Assembly: GCA_026874595.1 (NCBI GenBank)
Contig: CM049315.1
Location: forward strand, 77,784,401-77,848,400
Direction: 5' to 3'
DNA length: 64,000 nt
From: Sipunculus nudus
Taxonomy: Eukaryota; Annelida; Sipuncula; Golfingiida; Sipunculidae
The number at the start of each line of letters is the position of its first letter. The first letter of the stretch is position 1. The position numbers and the translations under genes are program-made. The notes beneath the pieces are model-generated. The model was given only the letters and a program-made list of their open reading frames with translations, searched no databases and was not told the origin of the DNA. This document shows positions 46,699 through 59,334 of this stretch, piece after piece.

Positions 46699-46912
46699 TT
46701 GACCATATGACCTCAAAATCGATAGGTTTCTTCATCCATGGGTGGGTAAGCCTTATGTGCGAGATGAAAGTTTTGGACAAACGGTTTGGCTTTGAATTAA
46801 TCCTCAAGGCAATTTCGGACGGACAGATCGACAGACGGACAAACGGACGGACGCACTAACGGAGGCGTTACTATATCCCTTTCGCAACTTCGTTGCAAGG
46901 GGATAATAACTA
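46699..46912 (+). repeat. Dispersed repeat ending in CAACTTCGTTGCAAGGGG
   Basis: It carries TTTGACCATATGACCTCAAA, then a run of GGACGGACAGA-type units (46,816-46,860), and ends TATCCCTTTCGCAACTTCGTTGCAAGGGGATAA. This arrangement recurs as a dispersed repeat in molluscan genomes. That statement is from general knowledge, not a search. Confidence 0.6.
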
Positions 46913-47734
46913 ATACGAGGCATTCTCCATGGCTCGGATGTTGGTGCTCAAAAGTCGGTTAGGGTGGAGGATACGGGAGGACCCAGAGAAAACCACCGAA
47001 CTTAGACGGGCCACTGCAATCCACTCTCATAGCCACACCGGGGAGCGAACCAAGGTCGCCAGCGGAGAAGGCCGAGCGTTTTTCCACTCAGCTGTCCAGG
47101 CCCCCTATTCCACTGGCGTTAGGGATATTGCCAACGAAACTAAGAAATACTTTTCAACAAGAGAAACACTTCTGTGTGGCTTTAAAATTGAACAATTGTC
47201 CTTTGCTTAGTCCCTCTCATATTTAACTGCACAGTGAACTTATTACGAAATGATAACCATGTCGTCTTTTGTGTGCATTAACACATCAGGAATATAAGGG
47301 AATACTATATCCGACCAGAGTAACTCTTTAAACCTGACCTACAGATTAGTGAATTTGACAAGAAACTAGATGAGAATATAGGTATCCTTAAAATAGACAT
47401 TTAGAATCATTGTCAAAAGAAAACATCCACTAGATACGACATGACATTGCTCCTTCTTCTTTTATCTCGTATGGGTGACGCCACACACACATACGTTAAT
47501 TTTCAAGGGAATCGCCACTCCGTTTTTCTGGGGTTCATATTTATTTTTAATTTGTGAACATCTCCGGTTATGTTTTTATTGGTCTTCCAACGTCAATTCC
47601 TCAATAGTATTCATAAAGCTATTATGTGAAATGGACCAAGATTTGTGGTGATCACATGGAACATTTTAACATTTGAAGGACATTGGTTCCTCCCGCATCC
47701 TCCCGCATAAATTCCTTCATTTTTATCGCATTGA
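46913..47734. other. No gene recognised
   Basis: A 93-codon plus-strand open frame (46,929-47,210) is GC-balanced and has no family resemblance or splice support. Confidence 0.35.
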
Positions 47735-50700
47735 TCATGTAATTACTTTATCATTGGTGACATCACATGGATGATGTACTTACATTATAATTCTAAAATC
47801 ACATGGATGATGTACTTACATTATCATTTGTGAAATCAAAAGGATGATGTACTTACATTATCATTTTTGACATCACATGGATGATGTACTTGCATTATCA
47901 TTTTTGACATCACATGGATGATGTACTTACATTATCATTGTTGACATCACATGGATGATGTACTTACATTATCATTTTTGACATCACATGGATGATGTAC
48001 TTATATTATCATTTTTGACATCACATGGATGATGTACTTACAGTATCATTTTTGACATCACATGGATGATGTACTTACATTATCATTGTTGACATCACAT
48101 GGATGATGTACTTACATTATCATTTTTGACATCACATGGATGATGTACTTACAGTATCATTTTTGACATCACATGGATGATGTACTTACAGTATCATTTT
48201 TGACATCACATGGATGATGTACTTACATTATCATTTTTGACATCACATGGATGATGAACTTACATTATAATTCTAAAATCACATGGATGATGTACTTACA
48301 TTATCATTTGTGAAATCAAAAGGATGATGTACTTACATTATCATTTTTGACATCACATGGATGATGTACTTGCATTATCATTTTTGACATCACATGGATG
48401 ATGTACTTACATTATCATTGTTGACATCACATGGATGATGTACTTACATTATCATTTTTGACATCACATGGATGATGTACTTACAGTATCATTTTTGACA
48501 TCACATGGATGATGTACTTACATTATCATTGTTGACATCACATGGATGATGTACTTACATTATCATTTTTACCATCACATGGATGATGTACTTACATTAT
48601 CATTTTTGACATCACATGGATGATGTACTTACAGTATCATTTTTGACATCACATGGATGATGTACTTACAGTATCATTTTTGACATCACATGGATGATGT
48701 ACTTACAATATCATTTTTGACATCACATGGATGATGTACTTACATTATCATTTTTGACATCACATGGATGACGTACTTATATTATCATTTTTGACATCAC
48801 ATAGATGATGTACTTACAATATCATTTTTGACATCACATGGATGATGTACTTACATTATCATTTTTGACATCACATGGATGATTGCTTACATTATCATTT
48901 GTGACATCACATGGATGATGTACTTAAAATATCATTTTTGACATCACATGGATGATGTACTTACAATATCATTTTTGACATCACATGGATGATGTACTTA
49001 CATTATCATTTTTGACATCATATGGATGATGCACTTACAATATCATTTTTGACATCACATGGATGATGTACTTACAATATCATTTTTGACATCACATGGA
49101 TGATTTTTTACATTATCATTTTTGACATCACATGGAGGGTGTACTAACATTATCATTTGTGACATCACATGGATGATGTTCTTACATTATCATTCGTGGC
49201 ATCACATGGATGATTTTTTACATTATAATTTTTGACATAACATTGATGATTTTTTACATTATCATTTTTGACATCACATGGATGATTTTTTACATTATCA
49301 TTTTTGACATCACATGGATGATTTTTTACATTATCATTTTTGACATAACATGGATGATGTACTTACATTATCTTTTTTGACATCACATGGAGGGTGTACT
49401 AACATTATCATTTTTGACATCACATGGATGATGTACTTACATTGTCATTTGTGACATCACATGGATGATTTTTTATATTATCATTTTTGACATCACATGG
49501 ATGATTTTTTACATTATCATTTTTGACATCACATGGATGATGTACTTACATTATCATTTGTGACATCACATGGATGATGTACTTACATTGTCATTTTTGA
49601 CATCACATGGATGATTTTTTACATTATCATTTTTGACATCACATGGATGATGTACTTACAATATCATTTTTGACATCACATGGATGATTTTTTACATTAT
49701 CATTTGTGACATCACATGGATGATGTACTTACATTGTCATTTTTGACATCACATGGATGATGTACTTACATTATCATTTTTGACATCACATGGATGATGT
49801 ACTTACAATATCATTTTTGACATCACATGGATGATTTTTTACATTATCATTTTTGACATCACATGGATGATTTTTTACATTATCATTTTTGACATCACAT
49901 GGATGATGTACTTACATTATCATTTTTGACATCACATGGATGATGTACTTACATTGTCATTTTTGACATCACATGGATGATGTACTTACATTATTATTTG
50001 TGGCATCACATCGATGGTGTACTTGCATTATCATTTATGACATCGTATGGATGATGTCCTTACATTATCATTCGTGACATTGCATGGATGATGTACTTAC
50101 ATTATCATTTGTGACATTGCATGGATGATGTACTTACATTATTATTTTTGACATCACATGGATGATGTACTTATATTATCATTTGTTGATTTACATGGAT
50201 GATGTACTTGCATTATCATTTGTGACATTGCATGGATGATGTACTTACATTATTATTTGTGACATCACATGGATGATGTACTTACATTATTATTTGTGAC
50301 ATCACCTGGATGATGTACTTACATTATCATTTTTGACATCACATGGATGATGTACTTACATTATCATTTGTGACATCCCATGGATGATGTACTTACATTA
50401 TTATTTGTGACATCTCATGGATGATGTACTTACATTATCATTTGTGAACTCACATGGATGATGTACTTACATTATGGTTTGTGACATCCCATGGATGATG
50501 TACTTACATTATGATTTGTGACATCCCATGGATGATGTACTTACATTATCATTTGTGACATCCCATGGATGATGTACTTACATTATTATTTGTGACATCT
50601 CATGGATGATGTACTTACATTATCATTTGTGAACTCACATGGATGATGTACTTACATTATTATTTGTGACATCCCATGGATGATGTACTTACATTATCAT

Positions 50701-53700
50701 TTGTGACATCCCATGGATGATGTACTTACATTATCATTTGTGACATTCCATGGATGATGTACTTACATTATTATTTGTGACATCACATGGATGATGTACT
50801 TACATTATTATTTGTGACATCTCATGGATGATGTACTTACATTATTATTTGTGACATCACATGGATGATGTACTTACATTATCATTTGTGACATCTCATG
50901 GATGATGTACTTACATAATCATTTGTGAACTCACATGGATGATGTACTTACATTATCATTTTGACATCACATGGATGATGTACTTACATTATTATTTGTG
51001 ACATCATATGGATGATGTACTTACATTATCATTTGTGACATCCCATGGATGATGTACTTACATTATTATTTGTGACATCTCATGGATGATGTACTTACAT
51101 TATTATTTGTGACATCTCATGGATGATGTACTTACATTATCATTTGTGACATCTCATGGATGATGTACTAACATTATTATTTGTGACATCCCATGGATGA
51201 TGTACTTACATTATCATTTGTGACATCCCATGGATGATGTACTTACATTATTATTTGTGACATCACATGGATGATGTACTTACATTATTATTTGTGACAT
51301 CACATGGATGATGTACTTACATTATCATTTGTGAACTCACATGGATGATGTACTTACATTATCATTTTTGACATCACATGGATGATGTACTTACATTATT
51401 ATTTGTGACATCACATGGATGATGTACTTACATTATCATTTGTGACATCCCATGGATGATGTACTTACATTATTATTTGTGACATCTCATGGATGATGTA
51501 CTTACATTATTATTTGTGACATCTCATGGATGATGTACTTACAATATCATTTGTGAACTCATATGGATGATGTATTTACATTATTATTTGTGACATCACA
51601 TGGATGATGTACTTACATTATTATTTGTGACATCTCATGGATGATGTACTTACATTATTATTTGTGACATCACATGGATGATGTACTTACATTATCATTT
51701 GTGACATCTCATGGATGATGTACTTACATTATTATTTGTGAACTCACATGGATGATGTACTTACATTATTATTTGTGACATTGCATGGATGATGTACTTA
51801 CATTATCATTTTTGACATCCCATGGATGATGTACCTACATTATTATTTGTGACATCTCATGGATGATGTACTTACATTATTATTTGTGACATTGCATGGA
51901 TGATGTACTTACATTATTATTTGTGACATTGCATGGATGATGTACTTACATTATCATTTGTGACATCTCATGGATGATGTACTTACATTATTATTTGTGA
52001 ACTCACATGGATGATGTACTTACATTATTATTTGTGACATTGCATGGATGATGTACTTACATTATCATTTGTGACATCCCATGGATGATGTACTTACATT
52101 ATTATTTGTGACATCTCATGGATGATGTACTTACATTATTATTTGTGACATCACATGGATGATGTACTTACATTATCATTTGTGACATCCCATGGATGAT
52201 GTACTTACATTATTATTTGTGACATCTCATGGATGATGTACTTACATTATTATTTGTGACATCTCATGGATGATGTACTTACATTATCATTTGTGACATC
52301 TCATGGATGATGTACTTACATTATTATTTGTGACATCACATGGATGATGTACTTACATTATTATTTGTGACATCTCATGGATGATGTACTTACATTATTA
52401 TTTGTGACATCTCATGGATGATGTACTTACATTATTATTTGTGACATCACATGGATGATGTACTTACATTATCATTTGTGACATCCCATGGATGATGTAC
52501 TTACATTATTATTTGTGACATCTCATGGATGATGTACTTACATTATTATTTGTGATATCTCATGGATGATGTACTTACATTATTATTTGTGACATCTCAT
52601 GGATGATGTACTTACATTATTATTTGTGACATCACATGGATGATGTACTTACATTATCATTTTTGACATCACATGGATGATGTACTTACATTATCATTTG
52701 TGAACTCACATGGATGATGTACTTACATTATCATTTGTGACATTGCATGGATGATGTACTTACATTATCATTTGTGACATCCCATGGATGATGTACTTAC
52801 ATTATCATTTGTGACATCCCATGGATGATGTACTTACATTATTATTTGTGACATCACATGGATGATGTACTTGCATTATCATTTGTGACATTGCGTGGAT
52901 GATGTACTTACATTATCATTTTTGACATCACATGGATGATGTACTTACATTATTATTTGTGACATCTCATGGATGATGTACTTACATTATCATTTGTGAA
53001 CTCACATGGATGATGTACTTACATTATCATTTGTGACATCCCATGGATGATGTACTTACATTATTATTTGTGACATCACATGGATGATGTACTTGCATTA
53101 TCATTTGTGACATTGCATGGATGATGTACTTACATTATCATTTTTGACATCACATGGATGATGTACTTACATTATTATTTGTGACATCACATGGATGATG
53201 TACTTGCATTATCATTTGTGACATTGCATGGATGATGTACTTACATTATCATTTTTGACATCACATGGATGATGTACTTACATTATTATTTGTGACATCT
53301 CATGGATGATGTACTTACAATATCATTTGTGACATTGCATGGATGATGTACTTACATTATTATTTGTGACATCTCATGGATGATGTACTTACATTATCAT
53401 TTGTGACATCCCATGGATGATGTACTTACATTATCATTTGTGACATCCCATGGATGATGTACTTACATTATTATTTGTGACATCTCATGGATGATGTACT
53501 TACATTATTATTTGTTACATCTCATGGATGATGTACTTACATTATTATTTGTGACATCTCATGGATGATGTACTTACATTATCATTTGTGACATTGCATG
53601 GATGATGTACTTACATTATCATTTTTGACATCACATGGATGATGTACTTACATTATTATTTGTGACATCTCATGGATGATGTACTTACATTATTATTTGT

Positions 53701-55537
53701 GACATCTCATGGATGATGTACTTACATTATCATTTTTGACATCACATGGATGATGTACTTACATTATTATTTGTGACATTGCATGGATGATGTACTTACA
53801 TTATCATTTGTGACATCCCATGGATGATGTACTTACATTATCATTTGTGACATCCCATGGATGATGTACTTACATTATTATTTGTGACATCTCATGGATG
53901 ATGTACTTACATTATTATTTGTGACATCTCATGGATGATGTACTTACATTATTATTTTTGACATCTCATGGATGATGTACTTACATTATCATTTGTGACA
54001 TTGCATGGATGATGTACTTGCATTATCATTTGTGACATTGCATGGATGATGTACTTACATTATCATTTTTGACATCACATGGATGATGTACTTACATTAT
54101 TATTTGTGACATCTCATGGATGATGTACTTACAATATCATTTGTGACATTGCATGGATGATGTACTTACATTATTATTTGTGACATCTCATGGATGATGT
54201 ACTTACATTATCATTTGTGACATCCCATGGATGATGTACTTACATTATCATTTGTGACATCCCATGGATGATGTACTTACATTATTATTTGTGACATCTC
54301 ATGGATGATGTACTTACATTATTATTTGTGACATCCCATGGATGATGTACTTACATTATTATTTGTGACATCTCATGGATGATGTACTTACAATATCATT
54401 TGTGACATTGCATGGATGATGTACTTACATTATCATTTGTGAACTCACATGAATGATGTACTTACATTATCATTTGTGACATTGCATGGATGATGTACTT
54501 ACATTATCATTTTTGACATCACATGGATGATGTACTTACATTATTATTTGTGACATCTCATGGATGATGTACTTACAATATCATTTGTGACATTGCATGG
54601 ATGATGTACTTACATTATTATTTGTGACATCTCATTGATGATGTACTTACATTATCATTTGTGACATCTCATGGATGATGTACTTACATTATCATTTTTG
54701 ACATCACATGGATGATGTACTTACATTATTATTTGTGACATCTCATGGATGATGTACTTACAATATCATTTGTGACATTGCATGGATGATGTACTTACAT
54801 TATTATTTGTGACATCACATGGATGATGTACTTACATTATCATTTGTGACATCCCATGGATGATGTACTTACATTATTATTTGTGAACTCACATGGATGA
54901 TGTCCTTACATTATCATTTGTGACATTGCATGGATGATGTACTTACATTATCATTTTTGACATCACATGGATGATGTACTTACATTATTATTTGTGACAT
55001 CACATGGATGATGTACTTGCATTATCATTTGTGACATTGCATGGATGATGTACTTGCATTATCATTTGTGACATTGCATGGATGATGTACTTACAATATC
55101 ATTTGTGACATCACATGGATGATGTACTTGCATTATCATTTGTGACATCTCATGGATGATGTACTTACATTATCATTTGTGAACTCACATGGATGATGTA
55201 CTTACATTATTATTTGTGACATCACATGGATGATGTACTTACATTATCATTTGTGAACTCACATGGATGATGTACTTACATTATCATTTGTGACATTGCA
55301 TGGATGATGTACTTACATTATCATTTGTGACATCACATGGATGATGTACTTACATTATCATTTTGACATCACATGGATGATGTACTTACATTATCATTTT
55401 GACATCACATGGATGATGTACTTACATTATCATTTGTGACATCTCATGGATGATGTACTTACATTATCATTTGTGACATCCCATGGATGATGTACTTACA
55501 GTATCATTTGTGAACTCACATGGATGGTGTACTTACG
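47735..55537. repeat. 7.8-kb minisatellite/satellite array of a 37-bp unit
   Basis: The unit is GACATCACATGGATGATG then TACTTACATTATCATTTTT, 37 bp, about 210 copies. In the left part (to about 49,990) the junction is mostly TTTTTGACATCACATGG, and many units carry a shortened GATGATTTTTTACATT form (36 bp). In the right part the junction is TTTGTGACATC followed by ACATGG, CCATGG or TCATGG, with GTGACATTGCATGG and GTGAACTCACATGG variants. A block of 13 units starting with TAATTCTAAAATCACATGG repeats at about 480 bp (47,788 and 48,268). No open frame runs through it because 37 is not a multiple of three. Confidence 0.97.
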
Positions 55538-55906
55538 CTTGTTTTTTAAAACCAGATCCATTTATTTAAAGAAAAGAAAGGACCACGATCGAGTTTTTAT
55601 CGATCATTTTATGTATCTTCCTTCTTGCCGTGAAATTTGCTTAATATTCACCTATAAAACCACGTTAAGGTAAAGGCCAAATTGTTTACAATTGTTCGCT
55701 GTACAAAGTTCATTTTTAGTGCTGTTCGCTACTTTGTGTCCAGTCTTTTTTAAATCTCTGACTGGGTTAAGATAATTTTCTTATTAATATGACTTATTTT
55801 AATGTACTTACATAATCGTTTTTGATCAATTATGCAAAAATGCAGTCCATTTAATCGAATATGAGAGAAAACGACCTATCATCGATATAATCGATACCTC
55901 ACTAAA
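55538..55906. other. No gene recognised
   Basis: AT-rich DNA between the satellite and the next transposon. No motif recognised. Confidence 0.4.
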
Positions 55907-57328
55907 TAGGGCTGTATCAATATACCGATATATCGATACATGTCGATACGCTACATCGATGCGGTTACCGAAAAAGGCTTTGCATGTTGTATCGTCGTAT
56001 CGATGAAACACAGTTAGTACTTCCAAATGAAGATAACATTTTGTTTCTTTAGTTGGCCTTTTAAGACTTAAATAAGATCAAAGGTATTGTCGTATGATCG
56101 ACTAGGTATTTACACTTGTCAGTGCTTCCATGACAAGCCAGCGCGTGTGAGCTTTGATAGACGGATATTGCGAACGGTCCTCGTTAGTGTTTATTGTATT
56201 TCTACCATGAAATTGTGTTTCGAAAGTTTTCCCATTATATGTTCTCAGAAGGGTATGTATTATATTTTATGATATATTCTATTAGCTCTTGATTGTTTTA
56301 AAAATAACCGAAGCAATTTCTCGAGGTCCAATTATACCTGTATATTTTGAACTTGTTTGACCACAGGTGAACCTGGTGGCCAAAGCTTTCTGGAAAATCA
56401 GATACTAGTGTACGAGGGGAAATGTGATTTAGGGAATTCATATTCCTAAAAACATACAAAAATTGTATTCTTACATGACATATAAAATATGTCGTATAAT
56501 CTTCCCGATAATATGCAATCTATTGGTAAGATTCGTAAATCCATCCTTTGCCCTGTTGATGCGACAGTACAAGATATTAGACGGGCGCAAGTCAACACCA
56601 CAAAGTAATTTAATAACATCTGACATCGTTAAATATACGTGAATTTTGCCGAGAATTTAAATCAGATGAGAAACTGTATTGGTTTATATTTATAAAGAAT
56701 TAAATGAAAATCCACCAGATCATTGGTAAGTCCCACGGGGCCAATAACGTTTTATGACCTATTACCTTATTAATAAGTTTGATTTTGCTGAAAATCGAAC
56801 TTAGGAGAGATATCATACTGTCAATATGTCTGTTTAGTTTTCATCAATATCCATCATTTACCTGGTAAGCTAACGCGGCGACACGCCAAAAAAGCCCTGT
56901 GACCTCTGACCTCATCAAATATGCATGAGGTTTGCCTATAACCGTACCGGGACGAGATAACGTATTGGTAATTAGTTAGGGTGAGTTTCGTGGGAAAAAA
57001 ACAAGAAGGCCCTGGTAAATTATTGCGGCGACACTAAGAGTTACTGGACTGACGGACCGTGGGTATTACTAAAATAAGTCCCGTCAATGAAGGGCGTATA
57101 TGAAAACTAGTATATTTAGAACATTATAAAGCATATACATATATCACACATAAATATTAACCATTACATATCTTATGTCATTTATGAAACAAAAGAGCTG
57201 GCCCATCCTTTGAAATGAATGCCTATAACAAGTACCAACCCACGAAGTGGACACGGCAGCACTGAGTTTTTGACGTCACTGTGGCTTCCTCGAGCGAAAC
57301 AAGAAGACGATAGCTTGAAATGATGTGG

Positions 57329-57374
<46 letters not shown>

Positions 57375-57585
57375 TATGTATATTATCGTATATTCATTAT
57401 ATATTATATATTTATATTAACAAATATAAATATATATATATATATATCTTTTTTATTTGTTTACAAACAGAGGTTTGAATAAGAAAATGGTACAAAAAAT
57501 CGTATCGTCAATACGTATCGGTTATCGCTTTAAGTGTATCGCAAAACGTACTGTACCTGAACAAGCTGACCGATACCCAGCCCTA
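55907..57585. mobile_element. Probable hAT-like non-autonomous element, 1.7 kb
   Basis: The left end is TAGGGCTGTATCAATATACCG. The right end, read on the minus strand, is TAGGGCTGGGTATCGG, so both start TAGGGCTG. The flanking 8 bp are TCACTAAA and CCACTAAT, six of eight matching, with the right copy running into a (TA)n tract. Both subterminal regions are rich in CGATAC/TATCG motifs. No transposase frame survives. A (TA)n run lies within it (57,332-57,373). Confidence 0.55.
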
Positions 57586-57588
57586 CCA

Positions 57589-57589
<1 letters not shown>

Positions 57590-57655
<66 letters not shown>
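57590..57655. repeat. (TA)n microsatellite
   Basis: A run of TA dinucleotides directly 5' of the SINE-like segment. Confidence 0.95.
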
Positions 57656-57659
<4 letters not shown>

Positions 57660-57689
57660 ACGGGGTGACATAAAAGCGGTCCGTACTGT

Positions 57690-57800
57690 CCCGCTAGTGA
57701 AGCTTGCTTTTCTAGCGAGGCGGTTGGAACGCCGGGCTTGTGCGCCACAAACATTCATGGGTTCGAAATCGGGATCGGCCCAATGTTTTCGCCTGAGCAG
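57690..57800 (+). mobile_element. tRNA-derived SINE fragment
   Basis: An A-box-like TAGCGAGGCGGTTGG (57,713-57,727) and a B-box GGTTCGAAATC (57,760-57,770) are spaced as in tRNAs. Between them is a possible anticodon arm (GGGCTTGTGCGCCACA). The acceptor stem cannot be paired, so it is not a working tRNA gene. It is bounded by (TA)n on both sides, which could represent expanded SINE tails or target sites. Confidence 0.55.
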
Positions 57801-57805
57801 TTTAT

Positions 57806-57808
<3 letters not shown>

Positions 57809-57867
<59 letters not shown>
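57809..57867. repeat. (TA)n microsatellite
   Basis: A run of TA dinucleotides between the SINE-like segment and a MITE. Confidence 0.95.
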
Positions 57868-57872
<5 letters not shown>

Positions 57873-58029
57873 GACCCTGAAATTACGACCACCAACGAGT
57901 GCGCACATTTTCGAGGAGGTCGACTAAGCGAGGTCTGATATAAAAAGCAAATAAGGATTGGAACCGTGAAAGAGAATTCGTTATTTTTAGGTGGTCGCTA
58001 ATCTGAGGGGTCATTAGGCGAGGTTTCAA
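57868..58029. mobile_element. Small MITE with pogo/Tigger-like ends inside (TA)n
   Basis: The left end (GTGAGACC, then CTGAAATTACGACCACC) and the right end read in reverse (TTGAAACCTCGCCTAATGAC, then CCTCAGATTAGCGACCACC) are inverted repeats, with a 14-bp gap in the left copy. The element is flanked by TA-rich DNA, as expected for TA-targeting Tc1/mariner/pogo elements. The superfamily is inference from the ends. Confidence 0.55.
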
Positions 58030-58036
58030 TTAATTA

Positions 58037-58083
<47 letters not shown>
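58030..58083. repeat. (TA)n microsatellite
   Basis: A run of TA dinucleotides. Confidence 0.95.
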
Positions 58084-58086
<3 letters not shown>

Positions 58087-59334
58087 AGTTTATCGCCATC
58101 CTTAAGATCTTATACTTATGTGTTGGTATAACCCGTACACACTCACCTTATCCCAATTCGAGAAACTTTCTCTTTATCAATTTCATCTGTTAATATCTTG
58201 ATTTCGCAATAATTAAAAATAAATACAAATATTAAAAGAATTGTGAAAAATAATTTTAATCAATATTAAAAAATAATGATAACGTTGAAAGCAGCAAAAT
58301 ATGTAAAAATTACAAGATATGTAAGCTATTATGGTTGAATGACGGCACTTTCTTTGAAATAACAATCACGGGCGCATTGGCAAGATATAAATTGTATATG
58401 AGTCTCTTGACCCGTAAATATTGAAACATGTGGTTTACGGCATGGGGCTAATTAGTTTACTTGTTACCTATAGCTCTGTCTCTCCGCATATTTTGACACA
58501 AGGGCGGCGGTAATACTCTCCAGGGAAATCAATTCAGCTAATACAAAGCACCGAGCGGCAAAAATGGCCGGCATTAAATCTGAGAAGATCATTGATAGAG
58601 GTTATGTTTGGCAGTCTTTGTTATAGTTAATTTAAGGGAGTTTGAGCTGAACCCGAAGATTTCCTCCATTAAATTGACTTATTCAAGCCCCTTATGCTTT
58701 ATGTTAATCTAAGACTACCAGACGGCAAATTCAACCCTAGATCGATGCGTTTGAAGAAATTCATCTCATCAAGTGTTTATAAGTAACTTTGCCCCTTGTT
58801 GTAAGGTTTGCTGTAAGTCCTCCGAAACAGGAAAATCGAGATAGAGGGTTTCTAATATGAAGATCGGTTTATATTTCTTTCTAATCAATTTTGACAAAGA
58901 ATACTTTATTCGTTAAGGGTAAGTGTGTCTCTAAATGTATTTATTTCCCTTAATAATTGTTCTTTATCAAGTAAAACATTATCAGTTTAGAAAAAATAGA
59001 GAAATATATAGCTAGTGTCTCCTCGTAAGGAAATTTTCAAACGCAGTATCTTATATAATTAATATGCAGGGCACTTGTAGAACAAGTTGTAAAACATTCT
59101 TTAATTTGAATTCTGGGAATATAAATGAACATATATAATATCCCCATGGTTCATGAATCACATACGACTTTTCTTCAAGACTGTACGCTTAACTTGTACA
59201 GATATTACATTTTAGAAATTCTAACATACGTAGGGTGAAAACAAAATATGCACACTAAACCATCGTTCGGATCGTTCATATTCAGTGGATATTACAACAA
59301 TTACAAGGTCTCATATGTGCTTGAAATGCTCAGC
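58084..59334. other. No gene recognised
   Basis: AT-rich DNA. The stretch around 58,360-58,640 is more balanced and unique-looking but shows no open frame. Confidence 0.4.

Noticed and set aside
46292-46702. 136-codon plus-strand open frame
   Set aside because: It lies over a TAGCGCC...GGCGCT dispersed repeat, and its translation is Phe/Lys/Leu-rich without a family match.
47735-55537. Regularly spaced repeats resembling a CRISPR array
   Set aside because: The units are contiguous 37-bp tandem repeats without unique spacers, in animal DNA with introns. It is a minisatellite.
57457-57927. 156-codon plus frame and 128-codon minus frame, the longest single plus-strand open frame apart from the arrays
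   Set aside because: Both run through two (TA)n tracts giving Ile-Tyr repeats and through a tRNA-like SINE. No protein family is seen.
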